64,000 bases of DNA from an uncultured Hyphomonas sp. (GCF_963678195.1 NZ_OY782759.1:1860001-1924000); one strand, 5' to 3'. Positions 19,134 through 26,770 are shown, counted from the first letter of the stretch. Made by a program: numbers and translations. Notes: generated from the sequence alone by a model not told the origin.

Positions 19134-19149
19134 GCCATCTGGTTCAGGC
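19128..19149. terminator. Hairpin spanning both stop codons of convergent genes
   Basis: GCCTGAGCC at 19128-19136 pairs with GGTTCAGGC at 19141-19149 (9 bp, one G-T) around an ATCT loop. It includes the stop of the dehydrogenase and the stop of the LysR gene. No T-run, so intrinsic termination is uncertain. Confidence 0.4.
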
Positions 19150-20106
19150 CTGACGGCGCAGCGGAGGTGCTGGTTCCATGCGCAGGGCCTGTGCCGGGTT
19201 TTGCCGGAAACAGGGATGCGCCTCAGCATTGAGCAGGCCGCGCAACCAGTCGAGAACTGTCATGCAGCGTTCCAGCCGCCGCGCCCGTTCCGGGAACGAC
19301 AGCCATATGTCGTCTCGTACTTCCGGCAGCGGGCAGATGCGGCAAATATCCGTGTACGCGGTTTCGATGAAAGTGGGCAGGGCGCACAGTGCGGCGCCGG
19401 ACAGGCACTCCGCCAAGGCAGAGGCAAGGCTGTTGGTCACCGGCGAACGTTCGCAGAATTGCCGGAGCGGATTCGCCGGTGTCAGGCTCCCGGTAATCCG
19501 ATGAGCCAGTCTCTGCGGAAAGATGCATCGTGCTGCGCTGATGTCGGAAAGGTCAGTCAGACCGCCCTCAACAGCCGGATGCGAAGGCGCGGCATAGATG
19601 GCGTAATGCACCTTGCCGAGGCGGCGGGTGACCAGGTCTGACTGAACCGGCCGGTCCAGCGTCGTCAGAATATCTGCCGGATTGAGTGCCTCCGGCGTGG
19701 GCGGGGTCCATGCGCTGGTCCGCACGTCGATTCCCGGATGACTGCGCAGGAATGTTGGTAGTTGAGGTGCCAGCCACCAGGCCAGCAGGGCTTCGTCCAC
19801 ATCCAGGCGGACAATGCCGGTCTGTGTGCCTTGCCGGTCTGCGACATCAATCTCTACAGCTTCCATCACGTCGGCCATCACATTGGCATGGCGAAGGAGA
19901 ATGCTGCCGGCTTCCGTCAGCTCAATGCCGCGCGTGGAGCGGTGAAACAGCTGTGTGTTGAGGTCCGCCTCAAGGTCTGAGACGCGGCGGCTTATGGTTG
20001 GCACGGACCCGCCCAGCCGGATGGCTGCAGCGCTCATGCTGCCGAGATGGGCGACCGTCCGGAACACCCGGATTTTGTCCCAGTCAAATAGTTCAGCCTG
20101 CATCAT
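19144..20106 (-). CDS. LysR family transcriptional regulator
   Basis: A 320-aa regulator with an N-terminal winged helix (residues about 10-65: WDKIRVFRTVAHLGSMSAAA, then ISRRVSDLEADLNTQLFHR) and a periplasmic-binding-protein-like effector domain. Start ATG at 20106 or 20103. It is divergent from two GNAT-like genes across 99 bp, the usual arrangement for a LysR protein and its target. Effector is unknown. The HTH resembles the LysR subgroup whose DNA-binding domain begins FDWDK. Confidence 0.88.
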   Translation of the reverse strand: MMQAELFDWDKIRVFRTVAHLGSMSAAAIRLGGSVPTISRRVSDLEADLNTQLFHRSTRGIELTEAGSILLRHANVMADVMEAVEIDVADRQGTQTGIVRLDVDEALLAWWLAPQLPTFLRSHPGIDVRTSAWTPPTPEALNPADILTTLDRPVQSDLVTRRLGKVHYAIYAAPSHPAVEGGLTDLSDISAARCIFPQRLAHRITGSLTPANPLRQFCERSPVTNSLASALAECLSGAALCALPTFIETAYTDICRICPLPEVRDDIWLSFPERARRLERCMTVLDWLRGLLNAEAHPCFRQNPAQALRMEPAPPLRRQA

Positions 20107-20205
20107 GCCCCCTTGCAGAGCTGAAATGCCCCCTTTCTCCCACGGCTAAAGCCCCCTCCCGCAAAACCTGAAAAACTCAATCTAAGCGTGTAGTGGAGAG
20201 TCGGA

Positions 20206-20781
20206 ATGAAAGCAACGAGAAATAGCAAAAAGTCTAAAATACACGTAGACATTGTGCGAGTTGAGCAGCGGGCAAACGAATTGGGCTTCCGGCATGCGAC
20301 CATCCGGGAGCTGGGGGAGGGCATCCGCCTGGCCGAATCGCTGATGAACTCAAAAATTGCCACACCGGACGCCGTGATGCGTATGGACGTGGTGACCGGC
20401 ATGACGGCCTGGGTCACGGGAGACCCGATTGAGGGCGTGTTCCTTGTCCTGCCGCTTTCGCCCGCCGGAGAGCAGGCCGTACGCGATGGAACATACAGTC
20501 CCGCAGACCCGGCGCCAGCACATCTTGCCTGGCACGGGCGTGATGTCGCGGGCGTCTATATCGGTGTCTATGCCGGCGCCACGAAGGAAGCCCGGCGGGC
20601 CGTGATGACAGCCGCGGCGGTGATGCGGGTGGAGCAATTCGCGGCGGTGCCCAGCTTCGCCCGCGGTGCGACGGATGACGGCAAACGCTCCATGGCCTCA
20701 CTCGGGTTTTCGCCGTTAGAAGGCGGCCTGCCAGACCTCTGGGTGCAGGAAGCGCTCTCCACTGGATCGGAGGCAGCCTGA
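20206..20781 (+). CDS. Uncharacterised protein, possibly GNAT-like
   Basis: A 191-aa protein I cannot place with certainty. The N-terminus is basic (KATRNSKKSKIHVD). A central beta-rich part follows (MTAWVTGDPIEGVFLVLPLS), and then a GNAT-like ending in which ARRAVMTAAAVMRVEQFAAV precedes SMASLGFSPL, resembling the acetyl-CoA-binding helix and the late strand of acetyltransferases. A GGAGAG ribosome site precedes ATG 20206. Its stop overlaps the next gene's start (TGATG), so the two products are coupled and may form one complex. It is likely controlled by the divergent LysR protein. Confidence 0.65.
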   Translation: MKATRNSKKSKIHVDIVRVEQRANELGFRHATIRELGEGIRLAESLMNSKIATPDAVMRMDVVTGMTAWVTGDPIEGVFLVLPLSPAGEQAVRDGTYSPADPAPAHLAWHGRDVAGVYIGVYAGATKEARRAVMTAAAVMRVEQFAAVPSFARGATDDGKRSMASLGFSPLEGGLPDLWVQEALSTGSEAA

Positions 20782-21407
20782 TGACGCGGCCGGAGGTGGG
20801 GAAACGGGGATTGCAGCGTCCGGTGCCGGAAACCGCCTGGGAGCGCTACAGCGCGCGCCCGGTCAGGTCGCTGGACGAGTTGCAGATGGCGGCCGCTATC
20901 CGCGCGGCGGTGTTCATGTCGGAACAGGCCTGTCCGTATGAAGAGGAATATGACGGCAACGATCTGTGCGGCACGCATTTCCTGCTATTCGATGGGGCAG
21001 AGCCGGTTGGCACATTGCGGGTGCGTTGGTTCGCGGATTTCGCCAAGCTGGAGCGGATCGCGCTGTTGCCGCGCGAACGGGGGCGCATGGGCCTGCGCGT
21101 CCTGCTGGCGGAAATGTTCGAACTGGTCGCGCGGAAAGGGTACCGGCGGATGCTCGGCCAGATCCAGGCGCGTCTCTGGCCGGTCTGGTCTCGCACGTTC
21201 AACTGCCGCCTCCTGCCGGGCCGGGCGCCGTTCTGGTTCTCGGATTATGAATACCGCGAGATCGAGATTTTCGTGCCAGAGCACCCGGATGCCCTGCCGA
21301 TGGAAGCAGACCCCTACCAGATCATCCGCCCCGAAGGCGCCTGGGATGCTCCGGGTGTGCTTGATGCATCTGCCGAACGGGCGCCGGGGCAGGACGAAGC
21401 GGCGTAG
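20781..21407 (+). CDS. GNAT family N-acetyltransferase
   Basis: A 208-aa acyltransferase of unknown substrate. Residues about 35-110 hold the GNAT core: IRAAVFMSEQACPYEEEYDG, then HFLLFDGAEPVGTLRVRW, KLERIALLPRERGRMG (acetyl-CoA loop) and the following helix. The aromatic C-terminal part (PFWFSDYEYREIEIF) is unusual for a simple GNAT and may bind a partner or a larger acyl donor. It overlaps the previous stop by one base. The layout recalls autoinducer synthases only loosely; no such claim is made. Confidence 0.75.
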   Translation: MTRPEVGKRGLQRPVPETAWERYSARPVRSLDELQMAAAIRAAVFMSEQACPYEEEYDGNDLCGTHFLLFDGAEPVGTLRVRWFADFAKLERIALLPRERGRMGLRVLLAEMFELVARKGYRRMLGQIQARLWPVWSRTFNCRLLPGRAPFWFSDYEYREIEIFVPEHPDALPMEADPYQIIRPEGAWDAPGVLDASAERAPGQDEAA

Positions 21408-21485
21408 CATCGGATAGAATACGCGGACAATCGCACTGTGTTGTATGGTTGAAGAATCGGCAATTTCCGCCGTGATTCGCAGCGT

Positions 21486-21993
21486 ATGGATGGAACGTTG
21501 ATCGTTCATCTGATGAGAAAATTAATGCCCAGGGTTGGCTGCAACCTGCATCGGGTCTGTGTAAAGAAACAATTGGCGCGAACGGATAACGAAGGCTTTG
21601 CGATATTGTGCCGAGCAACCGATGGCTTTCAGTCTGGAATTCCTCCGAGGATCGCTGTTGCTGGCCGATTAATCGAACATTCTCAAGAAGCAATCGTGGA
21701 CCATGTGACCACGCCGCATTTCGTGCACAAGTGGTCGATGGAAACTTTGTTCAATGAACTGTTTCTTACACGGAAGGTTAAGCAGACCGGCAAGGGCCTG
21801 AGAATGCTTAATCATCACAATTTTAATGGCATAGTGCCCGTGGGCAATGCCCTTAGAGATATGGAGAACACCGAATACGGTTGGGAATGTGAGTCGACCA
21901 TTGACGGAGCAATGTTGTTGGCAACCACCAAGGGAAGTCGCCCCTTTCTATGGAAAACAAGAATTGATAGTAGTTGGCGAGTGGGGGTGGTTC
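21486..21993 (+). pseudogene. Unrecognised ORF, possibly the intact part of a broken gene
   Basis: An open frame from ATG 21486 runs as far as 22259, but from about 21994 it is overlapped by a better-supported gene in another frame and its composition loses protein character. The first ~165 codons look genuine (HKWSMETLFNELFLTRK; KGLRMLNHHNFNG; GNALRDMENTEYGW) yet match no family I know. The region is AT-richer than the chromosome. Either this is a real accessory gene whose end was altered by frameshift, or a chance frame. No ribosome site is obvious. The end given is where protein-like character stops, not a stop codon. Confidence 0.35.
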
Positions 21994-22398
21994 ATGACAA
22001 TCGAACAAATACACGAAAACATCGCTCTAAACCGGGAACTGATAGCGGAGACGTGGCAGTTTTTTGTAACTGTCCATCTGTCACTTTTCGGTCTGTTGTT
22101 CTTGATAGACCAGCGCCGAGTGAAGTGGCCGGTTCGGTTCATTATGTTGGCCGCGTATGCGGGGTTCATGTACCTCAACTACCGAGCACAATTGGACAAT
22201 TACAACTACTCATTCGAACTCATCCGATATGGCCTCAAGATAGAAACAGAAAACAGTGATGAGTCTGTCCTGTTGCTGGCGGTATTTGAACCGGGGTGGG
22301 TCGTAAGGTGGTTGAAGTGGATTTACGGGGTTGCAGCAGTGCTTGGTGCAGCACTGATTCTCATTCCACAAAATAAAGCAAGGGCGGGCACCGAATGA
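21994..22398 (+). CDS. Small membrane protein coupled to PLA2-like lipoprotein
   Basis: A 134-aa protein with three predicted membrane helices (about residues 21-38, 47-62 and 107-126) and a polar, Asn/Tyr/Glu-rich loop between the second and third. Start ATG 21994 (MTIEQIHENIALNREL) follows a G-rich ribosome site; the frame is open 49 codons upstream without sense. Its stop overlaps the next gene (ATGA at 22395-22398). No named family is apparent. Given the coupling, an immunity, anchoring or export role for the downstream lipoprotein is plausible but inferred. Confidence 0.6.
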   Translation: MTIEQIHENIALNRELIAETWQFFVTVHLSLFGLLFLIDQRRVKWPVRFIMLAAYAGFMYLNYRAQLDNYNYSFELIRYGLKIETENSDESVLLLAVFEPGWVVRWLKWIYGVAAVLGAALILIPQNKARAGTE

Positions 22399-23372
22399 GA
22401 AGAATTCTAAGTGTCATCGCGTCTTGTGCTTTCGTTGTCTCTTGCGCAGTCAACGGCAACCCATACGTAAATACAACAACCCCAGACGGTCGCGAAACAA
22501 TTTTTCGGTATGGTAACTTCTGTGGCCCCTCATTGCCGGACGGCCTGTCCAGCTACGATTACCCGAGCGAGAAACGCGCCCGCATAGGTCTGATAAAGGG
22601 CCTCGAACCAGTCGATACCGTGGACGCCTTATGCAAGGCGCATGACCTATGTTACGAGATCAACGGCCACGATGACTCTATGTGTGACAAGGCCTTCATG
22701 GACACCCTTGAAACCATCCGTCTACGGCAAAGGTTGTCACGAAACATGCGCTCGTGGGATCGCTCTGGAGAACGATACCCACCCGCAGTCAGGAAATACT
22801 TGAAAGAACACGGCCCTATCACCTTTAGAAACCGCAACGGAAGTAAATGCGGAAGACTGCTTGATCATATGATGATGGCATTCAATTTGAAATTCAGCTC
22901 AGAAGGAGAACATCCTTTATCTAAGGCGAACAGATACACCTACGGAGCGTTGGTATCCCCGTTGATAGCTTTGTACTACTCAGAAGAAACTGATGAAAGC
23001 GATTACCCCGAACCAGGTCAGTGCAAAGACCCAGACTTAGATGTAATGGGCCAATTTCCTTATACCTTATACAGAGTAGCATGTTTGAAAGATGACAATT
23101 TTATCATCACCAAAGCATCCCAAACTCCCCATAAATGCAATTCATTCCCACCAGATTTCACAAGTTCAATTGGCGAGGACAGCACGCACAATCTTCGAGT
23201 CAAATGGCTAAAGAATATGTGTCTGGACAGGTTCATGAGCCCTGTCCCGAACATCCGTAAGAAGCGGTTCTCTGAACTGATACGAAATCGCCCCGACTGT
23301 GATCGCTACATCAGTGTGGATTCTGGTGGAAGTGTTTTCATCAATGAGAAGTATCTTAGAGACCTTCAGTGA
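22395..23372 (+). CDS. Putative lipoprotein with phospholipase A2-like active site
   Basis: A 325-aa exported protein. The N-terminus (basic MRR, hydrophobic stretch, VVSC at 14-17) looks like a lipoprotein signal with Cys17 as the lipid-modified residue. Residues 39-46 read YGNFCGPS, resembling the PLA2 calcium loop, and residues 77-87 read DALCKAHDLCY, matching the PLA2 catalytic motif with His83-Asp84 and paired cysteines Cys80 and Cys86; Cys97 follows. The remaining ~220 residues are unrecognised and contain further cysteines. Composition is markedly AT-rich. It could be a secreted phospholipase or toxin, or an inactive PLA2 relative. The motif is seen; the activity is inferred. Confidence 0.7.
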   Translation: MRRILSVIASCAFVVSCAVNGNPYVNTTTPDGRETIFRYGNFCGPSLPDGLSSYDYPSEKRARIGLIKGLEPVDTVDALCKAHDLCYEINGHDDSMCDKAFMDTLETIRLRQRLSRNMRSWDRSGERYPPAVRKYLKEHGPITFRNRNGSKCGRLLDHMMMAFNLKFSSEGEHPLSKANRYTYGALVSPLIALYYSEETDESDYPEPGQCKDPDLDVMGQFPYTLYRVACLKDDNFIITKASQTPHKCNSFPPDFTSSIGEDSTHNLRVKWLKNMCLDRFMSPVPNIRKKRFSELIRNRPDCDRYISVDSGGSVFINEKYLRDLQ

Positions 23373-23411
23373 TTTTGTGACTATCTGGCTCTTTCAAGAG
23401 CACATTGTCGA

Positions 23412-23487
23412 TACGCTGGGGGAGGTCATAGGGTGTTGGGGATCGATACCCCCATTGCCCAAGGCCCACTCTTAGCCCCCCAGCGTA
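23412..23487. repeat. Nested long hairpin in the gap before tRNA-Phe
   Basis: Outer arms TACGCTGGGGG (23412-23422) and its exact complement (23477-23487) enclose an inner hairpin: 23431-23441 pairs with 23450-23460 over 10 of 11 positions around an 8-nt loop containing ATCGAT. The surrounding gap 23373-23557 holds no gene. Two shorter inverted repeats follow (TTAAGT/ACTTAA near 23494-23508, AACCGG/CCGGTT at 23528-23533 and 23554-23559). It may be a structured RNA, a recombination site or a strong stop after the lipoprotein gene. Confidence 0.55.
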
Positions 23488-23557
23488 CTGACTTTAAGTA
23501 ACACTTAAGGTCTGCACTAGGAGTTGGAACCGGGGTGGGGCTGACCACTCTCTCCGG

Positions 23558-23626
23558 TTAGACGCCCAATCCAACAGTGTGAGGCAGGGAGGCCTTACCG
23601 GTGGTGGCGATGGTCTGGCGTGTCAT
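23558..23626 (-). pseudogene. Possible 5' remnant of a RidA-like gene
   Basis: A 22-codon minus-strand frame, ATG at 23626, with a well-spaced GGAG ribosome site 8 nt upstream. The start MTRQTIATTGKASLP resembles the N-terminus of RidA (YjgF) family enamine deaminases, which begin with an I-S-T-x-K-A-P pattern. The frame stops abruptly at the edge of the AT-rich region, and the rest of a RidA domain (~110 aa) is absent. I read it as a gene truncated when the neighbouring region was inserted. It could also be a genuine short peptide. Confidence 0.35.
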
Positions 23627-23704
23627 TGGTGTGTCTCCAAGTGTATCAGCGTTGGCGCGCACCAGGACAGCACGAGGCGGTATAAGCAATTTGATCTGGG
23701 AAAA

Positions 23705-23779
23705 TGGTGCCCGGGGGCGGAATCGAACCACCGACACGCGGATTTTCAATCCGCTGCTCTACCCCTGAGCTACCCGGGC
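23705..23779 (-). tRNA. tRNA-Phe (GAA)
   Basis: A 75-nt cloverleaf with encoded CCA. Acceptor GCCCGGG pairs with CCCGGGC, D-stem GCTC/GAGC, anticodon stem GCGGA/TCCGC with loop TTGAAAA (anticodon GAA), T-arm GGTGG/CCGCC with loop TTCGATT. The 3' end points at the accessory region. Confidence 0.96.
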
Positions 23780-23798
23780 GGGCCGTGGGGAAGGGCGC

Positions 23799-23827
23799 TA
23801 TCTAACGGAGCCCTGCGGGCTTGTCTA
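23799..23827 (-). promoter_or_regulatory. Probable promoter of tRNA-Phe
   Basis: On the minus strand, TAGACA (23827-23822) and TAGATA (23804-23799) are separated by exactly 17 nt and placed 20 nt before the tRNA 5' end. It partly underlies the gap after yacG. Confidence 0.5.
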
Positions 23828-23835
23828 TGCTGATT

Positions 23836-24057
23836 TCAGTCTTCTGCTGACATATCCCCGGCGTCGCCCGGGCGGGGGGAGTCCTCATCGTCGTCGACGG
23901 GCGGGCCGGGAATGGCATAGCCCTCGTTCAGCCACTTGCCGAGGTCCACATCCGCGCAGCGTTTGGAGCAGAAGGGTCGGTATTGCGCAGACACCGGGTT
24001 CTTGCGGCACTGGGCACATTTCGGCTGGCGTTTCTCAGGGGGCACGGGCTGGCTCAT
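23836..24057 (-). CDS. yacG: DNA gyrase inhibitor YacG, zinc-binding
   Basis: A 73-aa zinc protein of the YacG family, reported to bind and inhibit gyrase GyrB. The four zinc ligands form CAQC, then FCSKRC, i.e. C-x2-C-x15-C-x3-C. The following DLGKWLNEGYAIPG is the usual signature, and the tail is acidic. Start ATG 24057 overlaps the RNase stop (ATGA). The frame is open upstream but only over the RNase gene. Confidence 0.93.
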   Translation of the reverse strand: MSQPVPPEKRQPKCAQCRKNPVSAQYRPFCSKRCADVDLGKWLNEGYAIPGPPVDDDEDSPRPGDAGDMSAED

Positions 24058-25085
24058 GGGACTGTGAAAACTATCGGGGATGTCGGATCGGTCGAGTCGT
24101 AAGTGAAGCGGTCGCCGTACTTTTCCGCAAGGGCCTGTCTGAGAGAGGCGCCGTCGCGGTTCAGCCAGTCGAGCGCTGGCCGTGGGAGGTCGATGCAGAG
24201 TTTGTCCATGCGTTTCGCCCGGGCTTCCTGCTCCAGCCTCCGGAAACCGTCGAAACACACTGAGCGCGGCGTCTTTTCACCTGTGGGGCCCAGCAAGCGT
24301 TCCGCAATGGGGGTTTCGGCCCATTCGACCGACGCCTGCAGGAGGCCAAGGTCTGACGGCACCAGCGCCCGCGCGCGCTGGTCGGATATGGTGCGGAACA
24401 CGGCATTGAACCGGTCCCGGACCTGCTTGCCTGCTTCGCGATTGAGCGGGCTGACGCAATCCATCACGATAAGCCCGCCGAGATTTCTGAGCCGCAGCTG
24501 TCGGGCGAGTTCGGCGGCAGCATCCAGGTTCACTTTCAGGGCGCGGCTGGCCGCGCGTCCGGTATCGGTGCGGCCGGATGTATCGACATCCACGGCGACC
24601 AGCGCCCGTGTCCGCTCCAGTGTGATATTGCCCCCGCCGGGCAGGTTCACCGTGTTGGACTCCACCATGTCGAAGGCCATGGCGACGGTCTGGTCGCCCG
24701 GCTCGACCCGTTCCACATTCTCCGTGCCCCATGGCGCAAGGAAGCGGAAATCCTTTGTCTTTTCGGCAAGCGCCACACGGGGCAGCTTGCTGCCTTCCCT
24801 TGCCTCGGCCACGACCCGGACCTCAAGGGATTGCCCCTCTGTCAGGCCGTGCCCTTCCTGCAGACGCAGGAAGGCGTCACCGGCGTGGTTCTCCAGTTCA
24901 ATAAAGCCACCGCCCTGAGGAAGGGAAATCGTATGCAGCCGTCCGGTCATCACCTCGCCGATCCGGACAGGCCTGTCTTCCGTCAGGCGGGTCAGCCGGA
25001 CAGCGATAGGACGGCCGGTTTCATCCAGGGCGACTTCGCGCGCCTCCGCGGCGCACACTTCCTGAAGGATGCGAGCCGCGGGCAT
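24054..25085 (-). CDS. Ribonuclease E/G family protein
   Basis: A short (343-aa) RNase E/G homologue. The S1 domain occupies about residues 30-110, then the catalytic domain with the metal-binding aspartates in ALVAVDVDTSG and GGLIVMDCVSP. The C-terminal Zn-link and scaffold of full RNase E are missing. Proteins of this size occur beside yacG in many alphaproteobacteria. ATG 25085 is preferred to the TTG at 25097, which would overlap pgi. Acts in rRNA or mRNA processing by family knowledge. Confidence 0.88.
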   Translation of the reverse strand: MPAARILQEVCAAEAREVALDETGRPIAVRLTRLTEDRPVRIGEVMTGRLHTISLPQGGGFIELENHAGDAFLRLQEGHGLTEGQSLEVRVVAEAREGSKLPRVALAEKTKDFRFLAPWGTENVERVEPGDQTVAMAFDMVESNTVNLPGGGNITLERTRALVAVDVDTSGRTDTGRAASRALKVNLDAAAELARQLRLRNLGGLIVMDCVSPLNREAGKQVRDRFNAVFRTISDQRARALVPSDLGLLQASVEWAETPIAERLLGPTGEKTPRSVCFDGFRRLEQEARAKRMDKLCIDLPRPALDWLNRDGASLRQALAEKYGDRFTYDSTDPTSPIVFTVP

Positions 25086-25089
25086 GGGG

Positions 25090-26640
25090 TTAGCCAAGTT
25101 TCTTGATCAGAGCCGCGGTGACCGGATCATCTGCCGCGCCGTCGCCGGACAGGGCCGGTTTCAGGCGGGTGGCCATCGTCTTGCCGCGCTCGACGCCCCA
25201 TTGGTCGAACGGGTTCAGGCCCCAGAGCTTGCCTGCGAAATAGGTCCGGTGCTCATAGAGGGCGACGAGGCTGCCAAACGCTTCCGGGCCGAAGGCCTTG
25301 TGATGCAGGAAAGAGGACGCGCGGCCCCCGGCGTGGACTTTCTGTTTCGCGACAGCGTCCGACAGATCCGGTTCTTCGGCTTGCACTTCTTCAAGCGACC
25401 GTCCGTTGGCCAGAACTTCGGCCTGGGCGAGGGCATGGGCCGTGAGGGCCGTGATGCCTTCCGGGTCGCGGTCAAAGTCCGGCGCGAGGATAAATTCGGA
25501 CGGAACGCTGCGGGAGCCCTGGTGGAGCCATTGGTGATAGGAATGCTGGCCGACGGAGCCTTCGCCGCCCCAGAGGGCTGGCGCCGTGGAATAGGGGGAG
25601 GGAACGCCGCCCGGACCGACCGACTTGCCGTTCGACTCCATTTCGAGCTGTTGCAGGTAGGTCGGCAGCATGCGCAGGCGGTGGGAATAGGCGAGCATGA
25701 CCCGCATGCTGCGCTCAAGGAAAGAGGCGTTCCAGAAATCGAGCAGGGCGAGGCGCATCGGCAGATTCTCGGCCAGCGGGGCAGAGCGGGTATGCGCATC
25801 CATGTCCGCGGCGCCCTTGAGGATTGCCTCGAATGTTCCGGCTTTGAGATAGATCATGCAGGCCAACGACGCCGACGACCAGAGCGAGAAGCGCCCGCCG
25901 ACCGGTAGCGGCATGTCAAAAAGATAGCCGTCATTGCTGCCGAGCCAGGCTTTCGCGCGCTCGGGATTGGCGGTGACCAGCGCGATCTGGCGGCCAGCCT
26001 CCTCCCCGAGAGACGCTTCCATCCATTTGCGGGCACGGCCAAGATTGTAGAGCGTCTCTTCGGTTCCGAAGGATTTCGAGACGCCGATAACAAGCGTCGT
26101 TGCGGGGTCCAGCCCGGTGAGAGCGTGATCGAGGTCCCACGGATCGACATTGGCGCAGAAACGCAGATCGATGCCGGGCGTCGCAAGGTCTGAAAAGGCA
26201 TCGGCAATCAGGCGGGGGCCGAAATCCGACCCGCCGATACCGATGTGAAGGACCGCCTTGTAGGGCTCACCGCTGACTGTCCGGATGTCGCCTTGCTGCA
26301 GACGGCGGGCAAACTCCAGCGCGGGCAGGACGCTCTGGCGCACCTTCTCCGCCTCGCCGGAAAGCGGGGCCTGTGCGCGAAGTGCCCAGTGTAGGGCCGG
26401 GCGGTTCTCCGACGGATTTACAATGTCTCCATCGAAGAGGCTTGAGGCGGCTGTTTCCAGTCCGGCGTCCGCGCCGTGGGCGAGCAAGGCGGCGTCTGAA
26501 GCGGCGTCCAGGTATTGGCGGGAAAGGTCGGCTGTCCAGCCGGCTGCATAGAGCGACGCCTTACCCGCCCGGGCTGCGGCAAGGTCCTTCAGGGAGGCGG
26601 CCTTGAGGGGGGCGGCGAGGGAACCTAGGTCGGCACTCAT
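25090..26640 (-). CDS. pgi: Glucose-6-phosphate isomerase
   Basis: Interconverts glucose- and fructose-6-phosphate. 516 aa. The family signatures are present: VLHIGIGGSDFGPRL, the SKSFGTEETL phosphate loop, GGRFSLWSSASL, and the C-terminal HHKAFGPEAFGSLVALYEHR, NPFDQWGVERGK with the catalytic Lys. In an organism using Entner-Doudoroff enzymes (zwf-edd operon 8 kb away) Pgi chiefly returns fructose-6-phosphate to glucose-6-phosphate. It overlaps nothing; the RNase gene starts 5 bp later. Confidence 0.96.
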   Translation of the reverse strand: MSADLGSLAAPLKAASLKDLAAARAGKASLYAAGWTADLSRQYLDAASDAALLAHGADAGLETAASSLFDGDIVNPSENRPALHWALRAQAPLSGEAEKVRQSVLPALEFARRLQQGDIRTVSGEPYKAVLHIGIGGSDFGPRLIADAFSDLATPGIDLRFCANVDPWDLDHALTGLDPATTLVIGVSKSFGTEETLYNLGRARKWMEASLGEEAGRQIALVTANPERAKAWLGSNDGYLFDMPLPVGGRFSLWSSASLACMIYLKAGTFEAILKGAADMDAHTRSAPLAENLPMRLALLDFWNASFLERSMRVMLAYSHRLRMLPTYLQQLEMESNGKSVGPGGVPSPYSTAPALWGGEGSVGQHSYHQWLHQGSRSVPSEFILAPDFDRDPEGITALTAHALAQAEVLANGRSLEEVQAEEPDLSDAVAKQKVHAGGRASSFLHHKAFGPEAFGSLVALYEHRTYFAGKLWGLNPFDQWGVERGKTMATRLKPALSGDGAADDPVTAALIKKLG

Positions 26641-26741
26641 GTCGCGGGTCCTTTCCGTTGGTGGAAGTCACGGCTTACCCATGGTTCGGTGCCCGGCGCA
26701 AGATGTAGCCCATAGAGGTGCAGACGAACGCAATTGTGCGC

Positions 26742-26770
26742 TTGAATCCCACGCCACACATGGGTATGAG
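26742..26770 (+). promoter_or_regulatory. Probable promoter of tuf
   Basis: TTGAAT (26742-26747) and TATGAG (26765-26770) with a 17-nt spacer, 80 nt before the tuf ATG. This predicts a leader of about 70 nt containing the two hairpins described next. Confidence 0.5.

Noticed and set aside
23400-23626. tmRNA or a split tmRNA half
   Set aside because: A GTTCCAAC-like segment caught the eye, but there is no tag reading frame ending in AA and no tRNA-like acceptor pair.
21408-23779. tRNA-Phe as attachment site with direct repeats
   Set aside because: No copy of the tRNA 3' end was found at the left edge of the island and no integrase gene is present; kept only as a question.
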